A stretch of DNA of 64,000 nt from Streptomyces sp. NBC_01237 (GCF_035917275.1 NZ_CP108508.1:5580001-5644000), one strand, 5' to 3'; positions 8,953 to 18,060 are shown, counted from the first letter of the stretch. The notes: generated by a model from the letters alone, not told the origin. Numbers and translations: made by a program.

Positions 8953-8966
8953 TTGAACGTGTTCAA
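8953..8966. promoter_or_regulatory. operator O1 of the TetR operon
   Basis: The sequence is ttgaacgtgttcaa, 6-bp arms around GT. It lies 13 bp upstream of the first start codon of the operon, downstream of the predicted transcription start. It is nearly identical to O2, with centres 44 bp (about four helical turns) apart. Confidence 0.7.
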
Positions 8967-8981
8967 AAGCTGTTGTCATGG

Positions 8982-9010
8982 ACTGTAGACCTGACTTTGA
9001 ACATGTTCAA
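8982..9010 (-). promoter_or_regulatory. predicted promoter of the membrane protein-DCC-TetR operon
   Basis: On the minus strand a -35 TTGAAC (9010-9005, inside O2) is followed by a 17-base spacer and -10 TACAGT (8987-8982). This fits a vegetative HrdB-type promoter. Transcription would start near 8975, between the two operators. Confidence 0.6.
8997..9010. promoter_or_regulatory. operator O2 of the TetR operon
   Basis: The sequence is ttgaacatgttcaa, a perfect 14-bp palindrome. It overlaps the last codon of the upstream MFS gene (stop at 9007-9009) and contains the predicted -35 hexamer of the operon promoter, so a bound repressor would block RNA polymerase. Confidence 0.72.
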
Positions 9011-10335
9011 GACGGGGTCCCTGTGCGCTCCGCCACCGAACTCCCCGAAGGCTCCGACCCCTTGGACTGCTGCGAACCCTCCGAACCCTCCGGCCCCTTG
9101 ACCCCCTCCGAACCCTCCGGCCCTTCCGCCGCCTTCGGCTCCGGGGCCGGCGGCCCGAACTTCCGTACGCCCGGCACCGCGGCAGTCGCCAGGCACGCGG
9201 CCCCGACCGCGACCGCGGCGACGAGCAGCGGGGCCTCCGGGCCCCAGGCGGACGCGGCGAGCGGTGCCAGTACGTAGCCCAGCGGCATCGCGCCCAGCGA
9301 GAGCAGCCAGTCGTACGAGGTCACCCGGGCCAGCGCGTGGGCGGGTATCGCGGACTGCACCGCGGTGTCCCACACGGGGCCGAGGAAGCCCAGGCCCGCC
9401 AGCGCGACGCCGTACGACGCGATGGTCAGCCAGTGGGGGGCGTCGGCGGCGAGCAGGACGAGCGGGAAGGCGTACGTGGCGAGGGCCAGGTTGGCGACCA
9501 GGACCGGTCGGCGCGGCCGGACCCGGCCCGCGAGCAGGGAGCCGAGCAACAGGCCGGCCGACCCGGCCTGGAGCAGGGCGATCCAGGTGCCCCTGCCGCC
9601 CTGCCCGCCGACGACGAGGGCCGGTCCGAGCGTCGCCAGGACGGCCGCCGCGCCGTTCCAGGCGGCGTGGGCGACGAGGCTGGTCCAGTACCAGTCGCGG
9701 GAGCGGACCTCGCCCCAGCCCTCCTTGAGGTCCGCCGTGAAGGACCTCCGGGGAATCGGCGCCTTCTCGACGTCGATGGCGCCGAGCAGCGCGGCGCTGA
9801 CGGCGAAGGTCGCACCGTCCAGCAGGAACGCCCAGCCGGGCCCCACGGTGAGGACCAGCGTCCCGGCCAGTGCCGGGCCGCCGAACCGGGTCGCGCTGAC
9901 GGCCACCGCCATCAGGGAGTTGGCGCGCAGCAGTCCCGAGGGGGCGACGGTGGAGCGGATCAGCGGCGACACGGTCGGCATGGCGAAGGCCCCCGCCGCG
10001 CCGCCGAACACCTCGGCCACCGCGATCTGCCACAGCTCCGGCGATCCGCCGAGCAGTTCTGCGCCGACGAAGATCTGGGTCGCGCACCGGACGAGGTCGG
10101 TGAGCAGGGCGACCGTACGGGCGTTGAAGCGGTCGCCGATGACGCCGCCGAGCGGCAGCAGGAGCAGCTTGGGGATCATCGCGCAGGCCAGGACGAGGGC
10201 GAGTGCCCCGGTCGATCCGGTGGCCTCGTAGACGGCGAGCGTGAGGGCGGCGGGGATCGCTGCGTCGCCGAGGAGGGAGAGGGTGCGTCCGACGAACAGG
10301 AGGCGGAAGGCGCGCGTGCGCAGGGGGTGGGGCAT
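9007..10335 (-). CDS. MFS transporter (efflux type)
   Basis: 442 residues from ATG 10335. The N-terminus (LRTRAFRLLFVGRTLSLLGD) and GGVIGDRFNARTVAL in the loop between helices 2 and 3 are typical of the 12-helix drug-exporter-like (MFS_3, enterobactin-exporter-like) group. A cytoplasmic tail of about 45 residues is a Glu/Gly/Ser/Pro-rich imperfect repeat (PEGSEG units). It is divergent from a MarR regulator across a 106-bp gap holding a nested palindrome, a common efflux-pump and regulator arrangement. The substrate is unknown. Confidence 0.85.
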   Translation of the reverse strand: MPHPLRTRAFRLLFVGRTLSLLGDAAIPAALTLAVYEATGSTGALALVLACAMIPKLLLLPLGGVIGDRFNARTVALLTDLVRCATQIFVGAELLGGSPELWQIAVAEVFGGAAGAFAMPTVSPLIRSTVAPSGLLRANSLMAVAVSATRFGGPALAGTLVLTVGPGWAFLLDGATFAVSAALLGAIDVEKAPIPRRSFTADLKEGWGEVRSRDWYWTSLVAHAAWNGAAAVLATLGPALVVGGQGGRGTWIALLQAGSAGLLLGSLLAGRVRPRRPVLVANLALATYAFPLVLLAADAPHWLTIASYGVALAGLGFLGPVWDTAVQSAIPAHALARVTSYDWLLSLGAMPLGYVLAPLAASAWGPEAPLLVAAVAVGAACLATAAVPGVRKFGPPAPEPKAAEGPEGSEGVKGPEGSEGSQQSKGSEPSGSSVAERTGTPS

Positions 10336-10345
10336 GACCGTCAAT

Positions 10346-10380
10346 GTATTTCGGAATCGAATAATTCGTCAACGAAATAC
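10346..10380. promoter_or_regulatory. nested palindrome between MFS and MarR genes, probable MarR operator
   Basis: An inner perfect palindrome (cgaataattcg, 10358-10368) and outer arms gtatttcg (10346-10353) / cgaaatac (10373-10380) share one centre at 10363. The site starts 11 bp upstream of the MFS start codon and is AT-rich in a GC-rich setting. It could repress both divergent genes. Confidence 0.65.
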
Positions 10381-10441
10381 CTAGGGGCGGACGGGTGCCG
10401 ATGCCGGGGACCGGACAAGGGGGCGGGCGTACGATTTCGCT

Positions 10442-10951
10442 ATGGAGCAACGCGACTGGACCGACGGGCATGTGGAGCGGTGGAGGCCGGTCCTGCCCGG
10501 TCTCGATCCCGAGGTCGAGGGCGCGGTCACCCGGATGAAGAAGATCTCCGTGCACCTGCGCCGGGCGCGCGAGCAGTCGCTCGTCGATCTCGACCTGGAC
10601 CGTCAGGAGTTCGACACGCTCCACAAGCTCGCCGGACGCGGCGGCGTGGCGGCGCCCTCCGAACTCTCCGCCGACCTCGACCTCGCCCCGGCCTCCGTCA
10701 CCGGCCGCCTCGACGCGCTGGAGAAGCGCGGGTTCGTCCGCCGCACGCAGTCCACCACGGACCGGCGGCGGGTCGTCGTCGAGCTCACCGAGGCGGGCCG
10801 CTCGACCTGGCGGGGCGCGATGGACTTCCTCGGCGACGAGGAGCACCGGCTGCTCGGTGTCCTCGACCCCGGCGAGCGCACCCGGCTCAACGACATGCTG
10901 CGGCGCATCATGGTCGCCGCGGAGGGCCGGGACGGCGTCGGCCGGGAGTGA
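10442..10951 (+). CDS. MarR-family transcriptional regulator
   Basis: 169 residues from ATG 10442. The winged helix-turn-helix is clear: LDRQEFDTLHKLAG, PSELSADLDLAPASVTGRLD, ALEKRGFVRRTQSTTDRRRV, VVELTEAGRS. It is divergent from the MFS exporter and probably represses it through the shared palindrome, responding to an exporter substrate. Length is normal for the family. Confidence 0.9.
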   Translation: MEQRDWTDGHVERWRPVLPGLDPEVEGAVTRMKKISVHLRRAREQSLVDLDLDRQEFDTLHKLAGRGGVAAPSELSADLDLAPASVTGRLDALEKRGFVRRTQSTTDRRRVVVELTEAGRSTWRGAMDFLGDEEHRLLGVLDPGERTRLNDMLRRIMVAAEGRDGVGRE

Positions 10952-11007
10952 GACAGGAGTGGGCCGGGAGCGCGCCGGACGCCGGTGCTACCGGCGTCCC
11001 GGCGGAC

Positions 11008-11601
11008 TCAGGCGCTCATCGAACGGGCGGTGTTGAGCTGTGCCATGACCATGGGGAACGTCTCGGGCCCCATCGCCGGGATCATCGTCGAGTGGTGCCG
11101 GCCCCCGCTGGTGACCGTGACCTGGATGAAGCCGGTGGTCTTCTTCTCCTTCATCAGGAGGAAGAGCAGGCCGATCAGGCACAGCAGGGCGAAGACGATC
11201 GCCAGCACGATCGCGACCGGCGGGATCTTCTCCTCCGTGCGCGACATGTCGGTCGCCGTCCACACGGCGCCCTTGAGGGGCATCGTCCCGGACGGCGTCA
11301 CGATCGAGTCGTTCATGACGGTGATGTCGCCGAAGGACAGCATCGGCACCCCGCCGCCGGGCATGCCCTGCTGCACCGGGAGGTGGTGGCCGGGGGCCGG
11401 CTGACCGGGGCCCGGATAGCCGTACCCCGGACCCGGCTGGGTCGCGGAGTCCGGCAGGGGCTGCGGATAGCCGTACGCGGGAGCCGCGCCCGGTGCCGGA
11501 TACCCGTAACCCTGCCCGTCCGCCACGGTGGGCGGGTGGCCCGGCTGCTGGGGCGGGCCCCACTTGTATGAGTCGTCCGCGTACGGATTGGGCTCGGTCA
11601 C
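11008..11601 (-). CDS. conserved membrane protein with Pro/Gly/Tyr-rich N-terminus
   Basis: 197 residues from GTG 11601, preceded by ggggatctc as ribosome-binding site. The first 100 residues are low complexity with repeated GYGYPxPG units and are probably disordered. A middle domain (GGVPMLSFGDITVMNDSIVT) precedes one transmembrane segment (VAIVLAIVFALLCLIGLLFLL). A small hydrophilic C-terminal domain (TGFIQVTVTSGGRHHSTMIP) follows. Similar proteins are common in Streptomyces; no function is known. It is convergent with the MarR gene and 66 bp beyond the sdh terminator. Confidence 0.7.
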   Translation of the reverse strand: MTEPNPYADDSYKWGPPQQPGHPPTVADGQGYGYPAPGAAPAYGYPQPLPDSATQPGPGYGYPGPGQPAPGHHLPVQQGMPGGGVPMLSFGDITVMNDSIVTPSGTMPLKGAVWTATDMSRTEEKIPPVAIVLAIVFALLCLIGLLFLLMKEKKTTGFIQVTVTSGGRHHSTMIPAMGPETFPMVMAQLNTARSMSA

Positions 11602-11666
11602 GAGATCCCCGTTCTCTTCGGTCTTCAGCTCCGCACGACCGTACCGTCCACACCCGGACGGCGCAG

Positions 11667-11715
11667 CAAGAGGCCCCGCTTCCCGCGGCAACACTGCGGG
11701 AAACGGGGCCTCTTG
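11667..11715 (-). terminator. terminator of the sdhCDAB operon
   Basis: A 20-bp stem with one mismatch (left arm from caagaggccccg, right arm ending cggggcctcttg) and a 9-base loop lies 30 bp beyond the sdhB stop codon. Confidence 0.85.
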
Positions 11716-11744
11716 GGGTACGGCCGGTGGACGGACCGGGAAGG

Positions 11745-12521
11745 TCAGAAGCGACGCGTGATCAGCGCGCGCTTCACTTCCTGGATCGCCTTGGTGACCT
11801 CGATGCCACGCGGGCAGGCGTCCGTGCAGTTGAACGTCGTGCGGCAACGCCACACACCGTCACGGTCGTTGAGGATCTCCAGGCGCTGCTCGCCGCCCTC
11901 GTCGCGCGAGTCGAAGATGAAACGGTGCGCGTTGACGATCGCGGCCGGGCCGAAGTACTGCCCGTCGTTCCAGAACACGGGGCAGGACGACGTGCACGCG
12001 GCGCACAGGATGCACTTGGTGGTGTCGTCGAAGCGCTCGCGGTCCTCGGCGGACTGCAGACGCTCGCGGGTCGGCTCGTTCCCCTTGGTGATGAGGAAGG
12101 GCATGACGTCGCGGAACGCCTGGAAGAACGGCTCCATGTCGACCACGAGGTCCTTGAGGACCGTGAGGCCCTTGATGGCCTCGACCGTGATCGGCTTCTC
12201 CGGGTTGATGTCCTTGATCAGCGTCTTGCAGGCGAGCCTGTTCTTGCCGTTGATCCGCATCGCGTCGGAGCCGCAGATGCCGTGCGCGCAGGAGCGCCGG
12301 AAGGTCAGCGTGCCGTCGACATCCCACTTGATCTTGTGAAGGGCGTCGAGAACACGCTCCTTCGGGTCGATCTCGATCTGGAAGTCCTGCCACTGCGCCT
12401 CGTCCGACACCTCGGGGTTGAAGCGGCGGATCCGGAACGTGGCCGTGATGTACGGGGAGTCGGCGAAGCCCGCCTCGGGCTTGTCGGCGGCGCCGGCCTT
12501 GTCCAGTGTCGGGGTAGCCAT
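11745..12521 (-). CDS. sdhB: succinate dehydrogenase iron-sulfur subunit
   Basis: 258 residues. It carries electrons from the flavoprotein to menaquinone through three Fe-S clusters. The plant-type [2Fe-2S] ligands are in RRSCAHGICGSDAM with the distal Cys in KNRLAC. The bacterial ferredoxin part has CILCAACTSSCPVFW and CTDACPRGIEV. The start ATG overlaps the sdhA stop (TGATG), so translation is coupled. Length is normal. Confidence 0.97.
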   Translation of the reverse strand: MATPTLDKAGAADKPEAGFADSPYITATFRIRRFNPEVSDEAQWQDFQIEIDPKERVLDALHKIKWDVDGTLTFRRSCAHGICGSDAMRINGKNRLACKTLIKDINPEKPITVEAIKGLTVLKDLVVDMEPFFQAFRDVMPFLITKGNEPTRERLQSAEDRERFDDTTKCILCAACTSSCPVFWNDGQYFGPAAIVNAHRFIFDSRDEGGEQRLEILNDRDGVWRCRTTFNCTDACPRGIEVTKAIQEVKRALITRRF

Positions 12522-14275
12522 CAGTACTTACGCTCCATCGGCTGGTAGCGGGTCGTCACGACGGGCTTGTAGTCGAGTCGGATCGACTCGGTGCCGTCGT
12601 CCGCGACCTCGCGGTACGCCATGGTGTGGCGCATGAAGTTGACGTCGTCGCGGTTCGGGTAGTCCTCGCGGTAGTGGCCGCCGCGGGACTCCTTGCGGGC
12701 CAGCGCGGAGGTCGCCATGACCTCGGCCAGGTCGAGCAGGTTGCCCAGCTCGATGGCCTCCAGCAGGTCGGTGTTGAACCGCTTGCCCTTGTCCTGGATG
12801 GACACGTTCAGGTAGCGCTCGCGCAGCTCGGCGATCTTGTCGACCGCCGTCTTGATCGTCTGCTCGGTGCGGAAGACCATCACGTTGGCGTCCATGCACT
12901 CCTGCAGCTCCAGACGGAGCACGGCCACCCGCTCGGTGCCGTTGGAGTCGCGCAGCCGCTCGACCTGGTCGATGACCTGCTGGGCCGGGTTCTCGGGAAG
13001 CTCGACGAAGTCGTTCTTCGCGGAGTACTCGGCGGCGGCGATGCCCGACCGGCGCCCGAAGACGTTGATGTCGAGCAGCGAGTTGGTGCCCAGACGGTTG
13101 GCGCCGTGCACGGAGACACAGGCGACCTCGCCGGCGGCGTACAGGCCCGGGACGACGGTGGTGTTGTCGGCCAGCACCTCGCCCTCGACGTTGGTCGGGA
13201 TGCCGCCCATGGCGTAGTGCGCGGTCGGCTGGATCGGGATCGGGTCCGTGTAGGGCTCGATGCCGAGGTACGTACGCGCGAACTCGGTGATGTCCGGGAG
13301 CTTCGCGTCCAGCTGCTCCGGCGGCAGGTGGGTGAGGTCCAGGTAGACGTGGTCGCCCGCCGGACCGCAGCCGCGGCCTTCACGGATCTCCGTGTAGATG
13401 GAGCGGGACACGACGTCACGGGACGCGAGGTCCTTCATGACGGGCGCGTACTTCTCCATGAAGCGCTCGCCGTCCTTGTTGCGGAGGATGCCGCCCTCAC
13501 CGCGGGCGCCCTCCGTCAGCAGGATGCCCATGCGCCAGATGCCCGTCGGGTGGAACTGGAAGAACTCCATGTCCTCCAGCGGCAGACCGCGGCGGTACGC
13601 GGCGGCCTGGCCGTCACCGGTCAGGGTGTGGGCGTTCGACGTCACCTTGAAGAACTTGCCGGTGCCGCCGGAGGCGAAGATGACCGACTTCGCCTGGAAG
13701 ACGTGGATCTCGCCGGTGGCCAGCTCGTAGGCGACGACACCCGCGGACTTCTTGACCCCGTCGACCTCCTGGAGCAGGAGGTCCAGGACGTAGAACTCGT
13801 TGAAGAACTCCACGCCCTCCTTGACGCAGTTCTGGTACAGCGTCTGGAGGATCATGTGGCCGGTGCGGTCCGAGGCGTAGCAGGACCGGCGGACCGGGGC
13901 CTCGCCGTGGTTACGGCTGTGGCCGCCGAAGCGGCGCTGGTCGATCCTGCCCTCGGGCGTGCGGTTGAACGGCAGGCCCATCTTCTCCAGGTCGAGGACC
14001 GAGTCGATGGCCTCCTTCGCCAGGATCTCGGCGGCGTCCTGGTCGACCAGGTAGTCGCCGCCCTTGATCGTGTCGAAGGTGTGCCACTCCCAGTTGTCCT
14101 CTTCCACGTTGGCGAGCGCGGCGGCCATGCCGCCCTGCGCGGCGCCCGTGTGGGAGCGGGTCGGGTACAGCTTCGTCAGCACGGCGGTACGGCTGCGCTT
14201 GGTCGACTCGATGGCCGCGCGCATGCCGGCGCCGCCGGCGCCGACGATGACGGTGTCGTACTTGTGGATCTGCAT
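12521..14275 (-). CDS. sdhA: succinate dehydrogenase flavoprotein subunit
   Basis: 584 residues. It oxidises succinate to fumarate in the citric acid cycle and is bound to the membrane through SdhC/SdhD. The FAD dinucleotide fold is [16 protein letters not shown]; the covalent FAD-His segment is [14 protein letters not shown]; the substrate site contains HPTGIW and HYAMGGIPT; the C-terminus has [15 protein letters not shown]. Third gene of sdhCDAB. Confidence 0.97.
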   Translation of the reverse strand: MQIHKYDTVIVGAGGAGMRAAIESTKRSRTAVLTKLYPTRSHTGAAQGGMAAALANVEEDNWEWHTFDTIKGGDYLVDQDAAEILAKEAIDSVLDLEKMGLPFNRTPEGRIDQRRFGGHSRNHGEAPVRRSCYASDRTGHMILQTLYQNCVKEGVEFFNEFYVLDLLLQEVDGVKKSAGVVAYELATGEIHVFQAKSVIFASGGTGKFFKVTSNAHTLTGDGQAAAYRRGLPLEDMEFFQFHPTGIWRMGILLTEGARGEGGILRNKDGERFMEKYAPVMKDLASRDVVSRSIYTEIREGRGCGPAGDHVYLDLTHLPPEQLDAKLPDITEFARTYLGIEPYTDPIPIQPTAHYAMGGIPTNVEGEVLADNTTVVPGLYAAGEVACVSVHGANRLGTNSLLDINVFGRRSGIAAAEYSAKNDFVELPENPAQQVIDQVERLRDSNGTERVAVLRLELQECMDANVMVFRTEQTIKTAVDKIAELRERYLNVSIQDKGKRFNTDLLEAIELGNLLDLAEVMATSALARKESRGGHYREDYPNRDDVNFMRHTMAYREVADDGTESIRLDYKPVVTTRYQPMERKY

Positions 14276-14305
14276 GGTTTTCCTCTGGTCCCTCTGTCCC
14301 GGCGC

Positions 14306-14782
14306 CTAGCGGATGTTCGGGTCGAAGGTGAAGATCACCAGCGTGCCCAGCAGGACGGTGAACACCGTGGCGGTGTACAGCAGCATCTTCAGCCAGAAGC
14401 GGGTGTTGTCCCGTTCGGCGTAGTCGTTGATGACCGTACGGAGGCCGTTGGCGCCGTGAAGCATGGCGAGCCACAGCATCGTGAGGTCCCAGACCTGCCA
14501 GAACGGCGAGGCCCAGCGGCCCGCCACGAAGGCGAAGCCGATCTTGGAGACACCGCCGTCGAGCACCAGCTGGATCAGCAGGTGGCCGATGACCAGGACG
14601 ACCAGGACGATGCCCGACAGGCGCATGAAGAGCCAGGCGTACATCTCGAAATTGGTGCGCGAACCCTTGGGGGTCTTGCCCGTCCGCTTGCGCGGGGGCT
14701 CGATCACCGGGGCCGGGTGGTCGACGTCGTACAGGCTCACGCCTTCGACGTCACCGATCGCGGAAGAGGTCTCGGTGGACAT
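14306..14782 (-). CDS. sdhD: succinate dehydrogenase membrane anchor subunit
   Basis: 158 residues from ATG 14782. A polar N-terminus is followed by three transmembrane helices (YAWLFMRLSGIVLVVLVIGH, VWDLTMLWLAMLHGANGLR, LLYTATVFTVLLGTLVIF). The helix-2 HGANGLR segment is the SdhC/D family signature for haem/quinone binding. It lies 5 bp after sdhC and 30 bp before sdhA. Confidence 0.93.
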   Translation of the reverse strand: MSTETSSAIGDVEGVSLYDVDHPAPVIEPPRKRTGKTPKGSRTNFEMYAWLFMRLSGIVLVVLVIGHLLIQLVLDGGVSKIGFAFVAGRWASPFWQVWDLTMLWLAMLHGANGLRTVINDYAERDNTRFWLKMLLYTATVFTVLLGTLVIFTFDPNIR

Positions 14783-14787
14783 GGGCC

Positions 14788-15168
14788 TCAGCTCCCGAAG
14801 AGTTCGCGTACGGCGTGGCCGAGAACGGGGTACAGGGCCCCGACCATCAGCACGATCCAGATGCCCAGCACGGTCCAGAGCATCTGCTTCTGGAAGCGCG
14901 GGCCCTTGGCCCAGAAGTCCACGGCGACGATGCGGAGACCGTTCAGCGCATGAAAGAGAATCGCGGCCACGAGGCCGTATTCGAGGAGCGCGACAGGCCA
15001 TGTCTTGTACGTGGCCACGACTTCGTCGTAGGCCTCGGGGGAGACACGGACAAGAGCGGTGTCCAGGACGTGTACGAACAGGAAGAAGAAAATGAGGACA
15101 CCGGTGACTCGATGAGCCACCCAGGACCACATGCCTTCCCGGCCGCGGTACAGCGTTCCAGCCGGCAC
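14788..15168 (-). CDS. sdhC: succinate dehydrogenase cytochrome b556 subunit
   Basis: 126 residues from GTG 15168; ggaggg lies 7 bases upstream, which decides this start over a longer frame to 15243. Three helices are present. The family motif WVAHRVTGVLIFFFLFVHVL has the haem-ligand-region His, and LFHALNGLRIVAVDF is the second signature. First gene of the operon; the promoter must lie in 15169-15400. No operator was recognised there. Confidence 0.93.
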   Translation of the reverse strand: MPAGTLYRGREGMWSWVAHRVTGVLIFFFLFVHVLDTALVRVSPEAYDEVVATYKTWPVALLEYGLVAAILFHALNGLRIVAVDFWAKGPRFQKQMLWTVLGIWIVLMVGALYPVLGHAVRELFGS

Positions 15169-15417
15169 GGAAGAACCCTCCGGGAGCGGGGATTGGGGTC
15201 GGCCGGCTTGACTGTCGGTCTGACCCGGCCGGGTACGGTCCACCGGCCCCGGCCATCGTAGCGACGCTTTGTCGGTTCGTTCGCGCCGGGGCCTCTGGTG
15301 TGATCAAAGTGGCAATCAAACAGGCACGGACGGGCTAGAGCGGACGAAAAGGAACGTACCCGGCTCGGGCCGTTGCGGCGGCTCGGGCCGCCGCCGCACC
15401 GCGGCCCGGCCCGGTGG

Positions 15418-16035
15418 CTAGAACGGGCCGTCGTCCCGGCCCGCGGCCGTCACCAGCTCGATGATGCGGCCCCGGGCGAGTCGTCGCATCTCGTCCGCCG
15501 CCACGGCCCGCTCCTCGTCCGGGTCGTGGGCCAGCCGGGTCCGGATGCCGGCCAGCACCTGGTCCACCTGCCGCGAGGGGCGGGACGCGTCCAGGCTGAT
15601 CACGAAGACATGGCCGAAGCGGCTCTCGTACGCCGCGTGCGCGGCCCGCAGCGCCAGATGGGCGGCGCGCGGCGCGTCATGGCGCAGACAGGGGGCGGGC
15701 TCGCAGGCGAGCGCCTCGGCGATGTCCGTGGGGCACAGGTCGTAGCCCGCCTCGTCGGAGGCGGCGAGCAGGGCGCCGAGATCCGGGAACGGGCGATGCG
15801 CGGCCATCCGCTGGGCCCAGCGGCGGCTGCCGCAGCACTCCAGCAGGGCGGCTTCGGCGGCGGCGCGCGGCGCGGCGTTGAGACGGCCGAGACCGGTCGC
15901 GTGATCGCCGGGCGGCGCCGGGACGGGTGCGGGCGAGGGGGCCTGGCCGCGGCACTGGACGGGTATGGCCGTCCGCCCGGCCGGCTGCGGTGATCGCTTC
16001 GGCAGGCCGGCGTGGGGCTCGCTGGACCTGGACAG
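15418..16035 (-). CDS. 2-oxo-4-hydroxy-4-carboxy-5-ureidoimidazoline (OHCU) decarboxylase, non-canonical start
   Basis: The product would be about 205 residues. OHCU decarboxylase completes uricase action by converting OHCU to S-allantoin. Family blocks are complete: GLGRLNAAP, ALLECCGSRRWAQRMAAHRP, FPDLGALLAASDEA, and the helix ESRFGHVFVISLDASRPS. No ATG, GTG or TTG exists in this frame between the stop at 16051-16053 and ATG 15807, and ATG 15807 falls inside the conserved domain. A strong ribosome-binding site (gaggag, 16047-16042) sits 6 bases before CTG 16035, so CTG initiation is proposed. No other purine-catabolism gene is adjacent. Alternatively the gene has lost its start. Confidence 0.75.
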   Translation of the reverse strand: MSRSSEPHAGLPKRSPQPAGRTAIPVQCRGQAPSPAPVPAPPGDHATGLGRLNAAPRAAAEAALLECCGSRRWAQRMAAHRPFPDLGALLAASDEAGYDLCPTDIAEALACEPAPCLRHDAPRAAHLALRAAHAAYESRFGHVFVISLDASRPSRQVDQVLAGIRTRLAHDPDEERAVAADEMRRLARGRIIELVTAAGRDDGPF

Positions 16036-16443
16036 CGTGGACTCCTCGAATCAACGACATCTGTGACCCTGGAGAGGGGCTTGAGAGCAACGAGGTTGCA
16101 CGTGGGGTCAGAGTGAAGGGAGGGACGATTGTGTTCCAACGCTAGCGAGACCGGGCGGCGGCCGTCCGCAGGACGCGGGGAAAATCACCCGGATGGGAGA
16201 GTTTCGGAACGTTTGATGGACACCTGACGGCGCGGACGCCGACGCCCGGTGTCGTGCGGTGAGCGCCCGCCCGTGAGGGGGCTGCGTGCGACGACAGGAG
16301 TCCGGGACCGTCCGTCGCCCGGCCGACACGCGGCGGGCGAAAGGTGAATGATGAGAGTAAATGCCCCAATAAGTCCTTCTGTCCCCCTCTTCGTCCTTCT
16401 CCCGCTCGTCCCCCACCGCCCCCGATCCGGAGGATTCTGACCG
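16036..16443. other. divergent intergenic region, no gene seen
   Basis: 408 bp between the divergent OHCU decarboxylase and hexosaminidase genes must contain both promoters. The stretch 16330-16380 is AT-richer (gagtaaatgccccaataag). A ribosome-binding site ggagg ends 10 bases before the hexosaminidase ATG. No palindrome or RNA gene stood out. Confidence 0.4.
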
Positions 16444-18060
16444 ATGTCGCCCCCACGCGGTGCCCTCGTGGCCGGTGCGGCCGTCACGGCCGCAGCCGCC
16501 GTCACCCTCGCCGTTGTCGTCGTCTGGCCGGACAGCTCCGACTCCGGCCCCGGGGCGTCCACCGGCGACGCGGCGTCGTCGCGGACCTCCTCCTCGCTCT
16601 CACCGTCCCCCAGCCGCAGCTACCCGCTGTCCGAGGCGCCCCGCACCATCCCCGCCGTGCGCGAGCACACCGCCGCCCGGGGCCCCGGCTGGAAGCCGGG
16701 ACCCGACAGCACGGTCGTCGTCGCCGACGGCAGCGAAGTGCTGGCGGACGAGGCGCGGCTGCTCGCCGGGGAGCTGAAGATCCGCTACCGGGGCGCCGTC
16801 GCCGCCCGCGCCGGTGACGTCGAACTGGCCCTCGGTACGCCGGGCAAGGGCACCCCGGAGTCGTACACCCTCACCACCCGCGACCGGCGGGTGAGGATCA
16901 GCGGGCCCGACCAGGCGGGCGTCTTCTACGGCACGCGCACCCTCAAGCAGTCGCTGCGCGCCGACGGCACCGTGCCGGAGGGCGTCGTGAGCGACGCTCC
17001 CGACCGGCCGCAGCGCGGCCTCAACCTCGACATCGCGCGCAAGTACTACAGCGCGGCCTGGATCGAGGCCCGGTTGCGTGACATGGCCGACCTCAAGCTC
17101 AACCAGCTCGGCCTGCACTTCTCCGACGACCAGGCGTTCCGGATCGAGTCCGAGTCCCACCCCGAGATCGTCTCGCCCGAGCACCTGACCCTGGCCGAGG
17201 TCCGCCGCATCGTCGGCCTCGCCACGAGCCTGCACATCGACGTCGTCCCGGAGATCGACTCGCCGGGCCACCTCGGCGCCGTGCTGCGCGCCTACCCCGA
17301 CCTCCAGCTGCGCAACGCGCAGGGGGTGGTGTCCACCGGGTCCATCGACATCTCGAAGCCGGCTTCGGCGGAACTCATCGACGAACTCCTCGACGAGTAC
17401 ACCGAACTGTTCGGCGGCGCGTACTGGCAGCTGGGCGCGGACGAGTACCGCGCGCTGACGGTGCGGGACCCCGCCGCCTCGTACCCGCAGCTGCTCACCG
17501 CCGCCCGGCAGAAGTACGGCGCGCAGGCCACGATCAAGGACCTGGCCACCGGCTGGCTCAACGACCGCGCGGCGGTGGTCCGGGCCAAGGGCCGCACGGC
17601 CAAGGCGTGGAACGACGGCTTCTTCCGCGGCGGCAGCGTCCACGCGGACAAGGACATCGAGGTCGAGTACTGGACGGGCAAGGAGATCGGCGCCCGGCCG
17701 CCGGAGGAGTACCTGGGCGAGGGACGGCCGGTGGTGAACCTCAACGACGAATTCCTCTACTACGTACTCGGCCAGCCCAACACCTTCGTCTATCCGACCG
17801 GCAAGCGGATCTACGAGCAGTGGACCCCCCTCGTCCTGCGCGGTACCCGGCCCGTGCCCACCCGCTACTCGAAGCAGATCCTCGGCGGCAGGTTCGCGGT
17901 CTGGGGCGATCTGCCGCGGGCGCAGACCGCGCAGCAGGTGGCCCAGGGCATCCGGATGCCGCTGCGGGCGACGTCCCAGAAGCTCTGGGACCCGCGGAAG
18001 CCCGCGCTGAGCTGGGAGCAGTTCCAGAAGCTGGCAGAAGAGATCGACGCGCCGGGCTGA
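16444..18060 (+). CDS. secreted beta-N-acetylhexosaminidase (GH20)
   Basis: 538 residues. A signal peptide or N-terminal anchor (ALVAGAAVTAAAAVTLAVVV) precedes a Ser/Thr/Pro-rich stretch. Residues 85-180 form the GH20b domain, then the TIM barrel begins with RGLNLDIARKYYSAAWIEAR and NQLGLHFSDDQAFRIESES. VPEIDSPGHLGAVLRAYPDL is the family's barrel motif, and the catalytic Asp-Glu pair is in WQLGADEYRAL. It hydrolyses terminal GlcNAc or GalNAc outside the cell, for example from chitin oligomers or peptidoglycan fragments. The canonical HxGGDE is replaced by QLGADE, as in a streptomycete subgroup. Confidence 0.9.
   Translation: MSPPRGALVAGAAVTAAAAVTLAVVVVWPDSSDSGPGASTGDAASSRTSSSLSPSPSRSYPLSEAPRTIPAVREHTAARGPGWKPGPDSTVVVADGSEVLADEARLLAGELKIRYRGAVAARAGDVELALGTPGKGTPESYTLTTRDRRVRISGPDQAGVFYGTRTLKQSLRADGTVPEGVVSDAPDRPQRGLNLDIARKYYSAAWIEARLRDMADLKLNQLGLHFSDDQAFRIESESHPEIVSPEHLTLAEVRRIVGLATSLHIDVVPEIDSPGHLGAVLRAYPDLQLRNAQGVVSTGSIDISKPASAELIDELLDEYTELFGGAYWQLGADEYRALTVRDPAASYPQLLTAARQKYGAQATIKDLATGWLNDRAAVVRAKGRTAKAWNDGFFRGGSVHADKDIEVEYWTGKEIGARPPEEYLGEGRPVVNLNDEFLYYVLGQPNTFVYPTGKRIYEQWTPLVLRGTRPVPTRYSKQILGGRFAVWGDLPRAQTAQQVAQGIRMPLRATSQKLWDPRKPALSWEQFQKLAEEIDAPG

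Noticed and set aside
15169..15417. Redox-responsive operator (Rex-like) before sdhC
   Set aside because: The ttgatcacacc-type words upstream are too degenerate to call a Rex or other known site.
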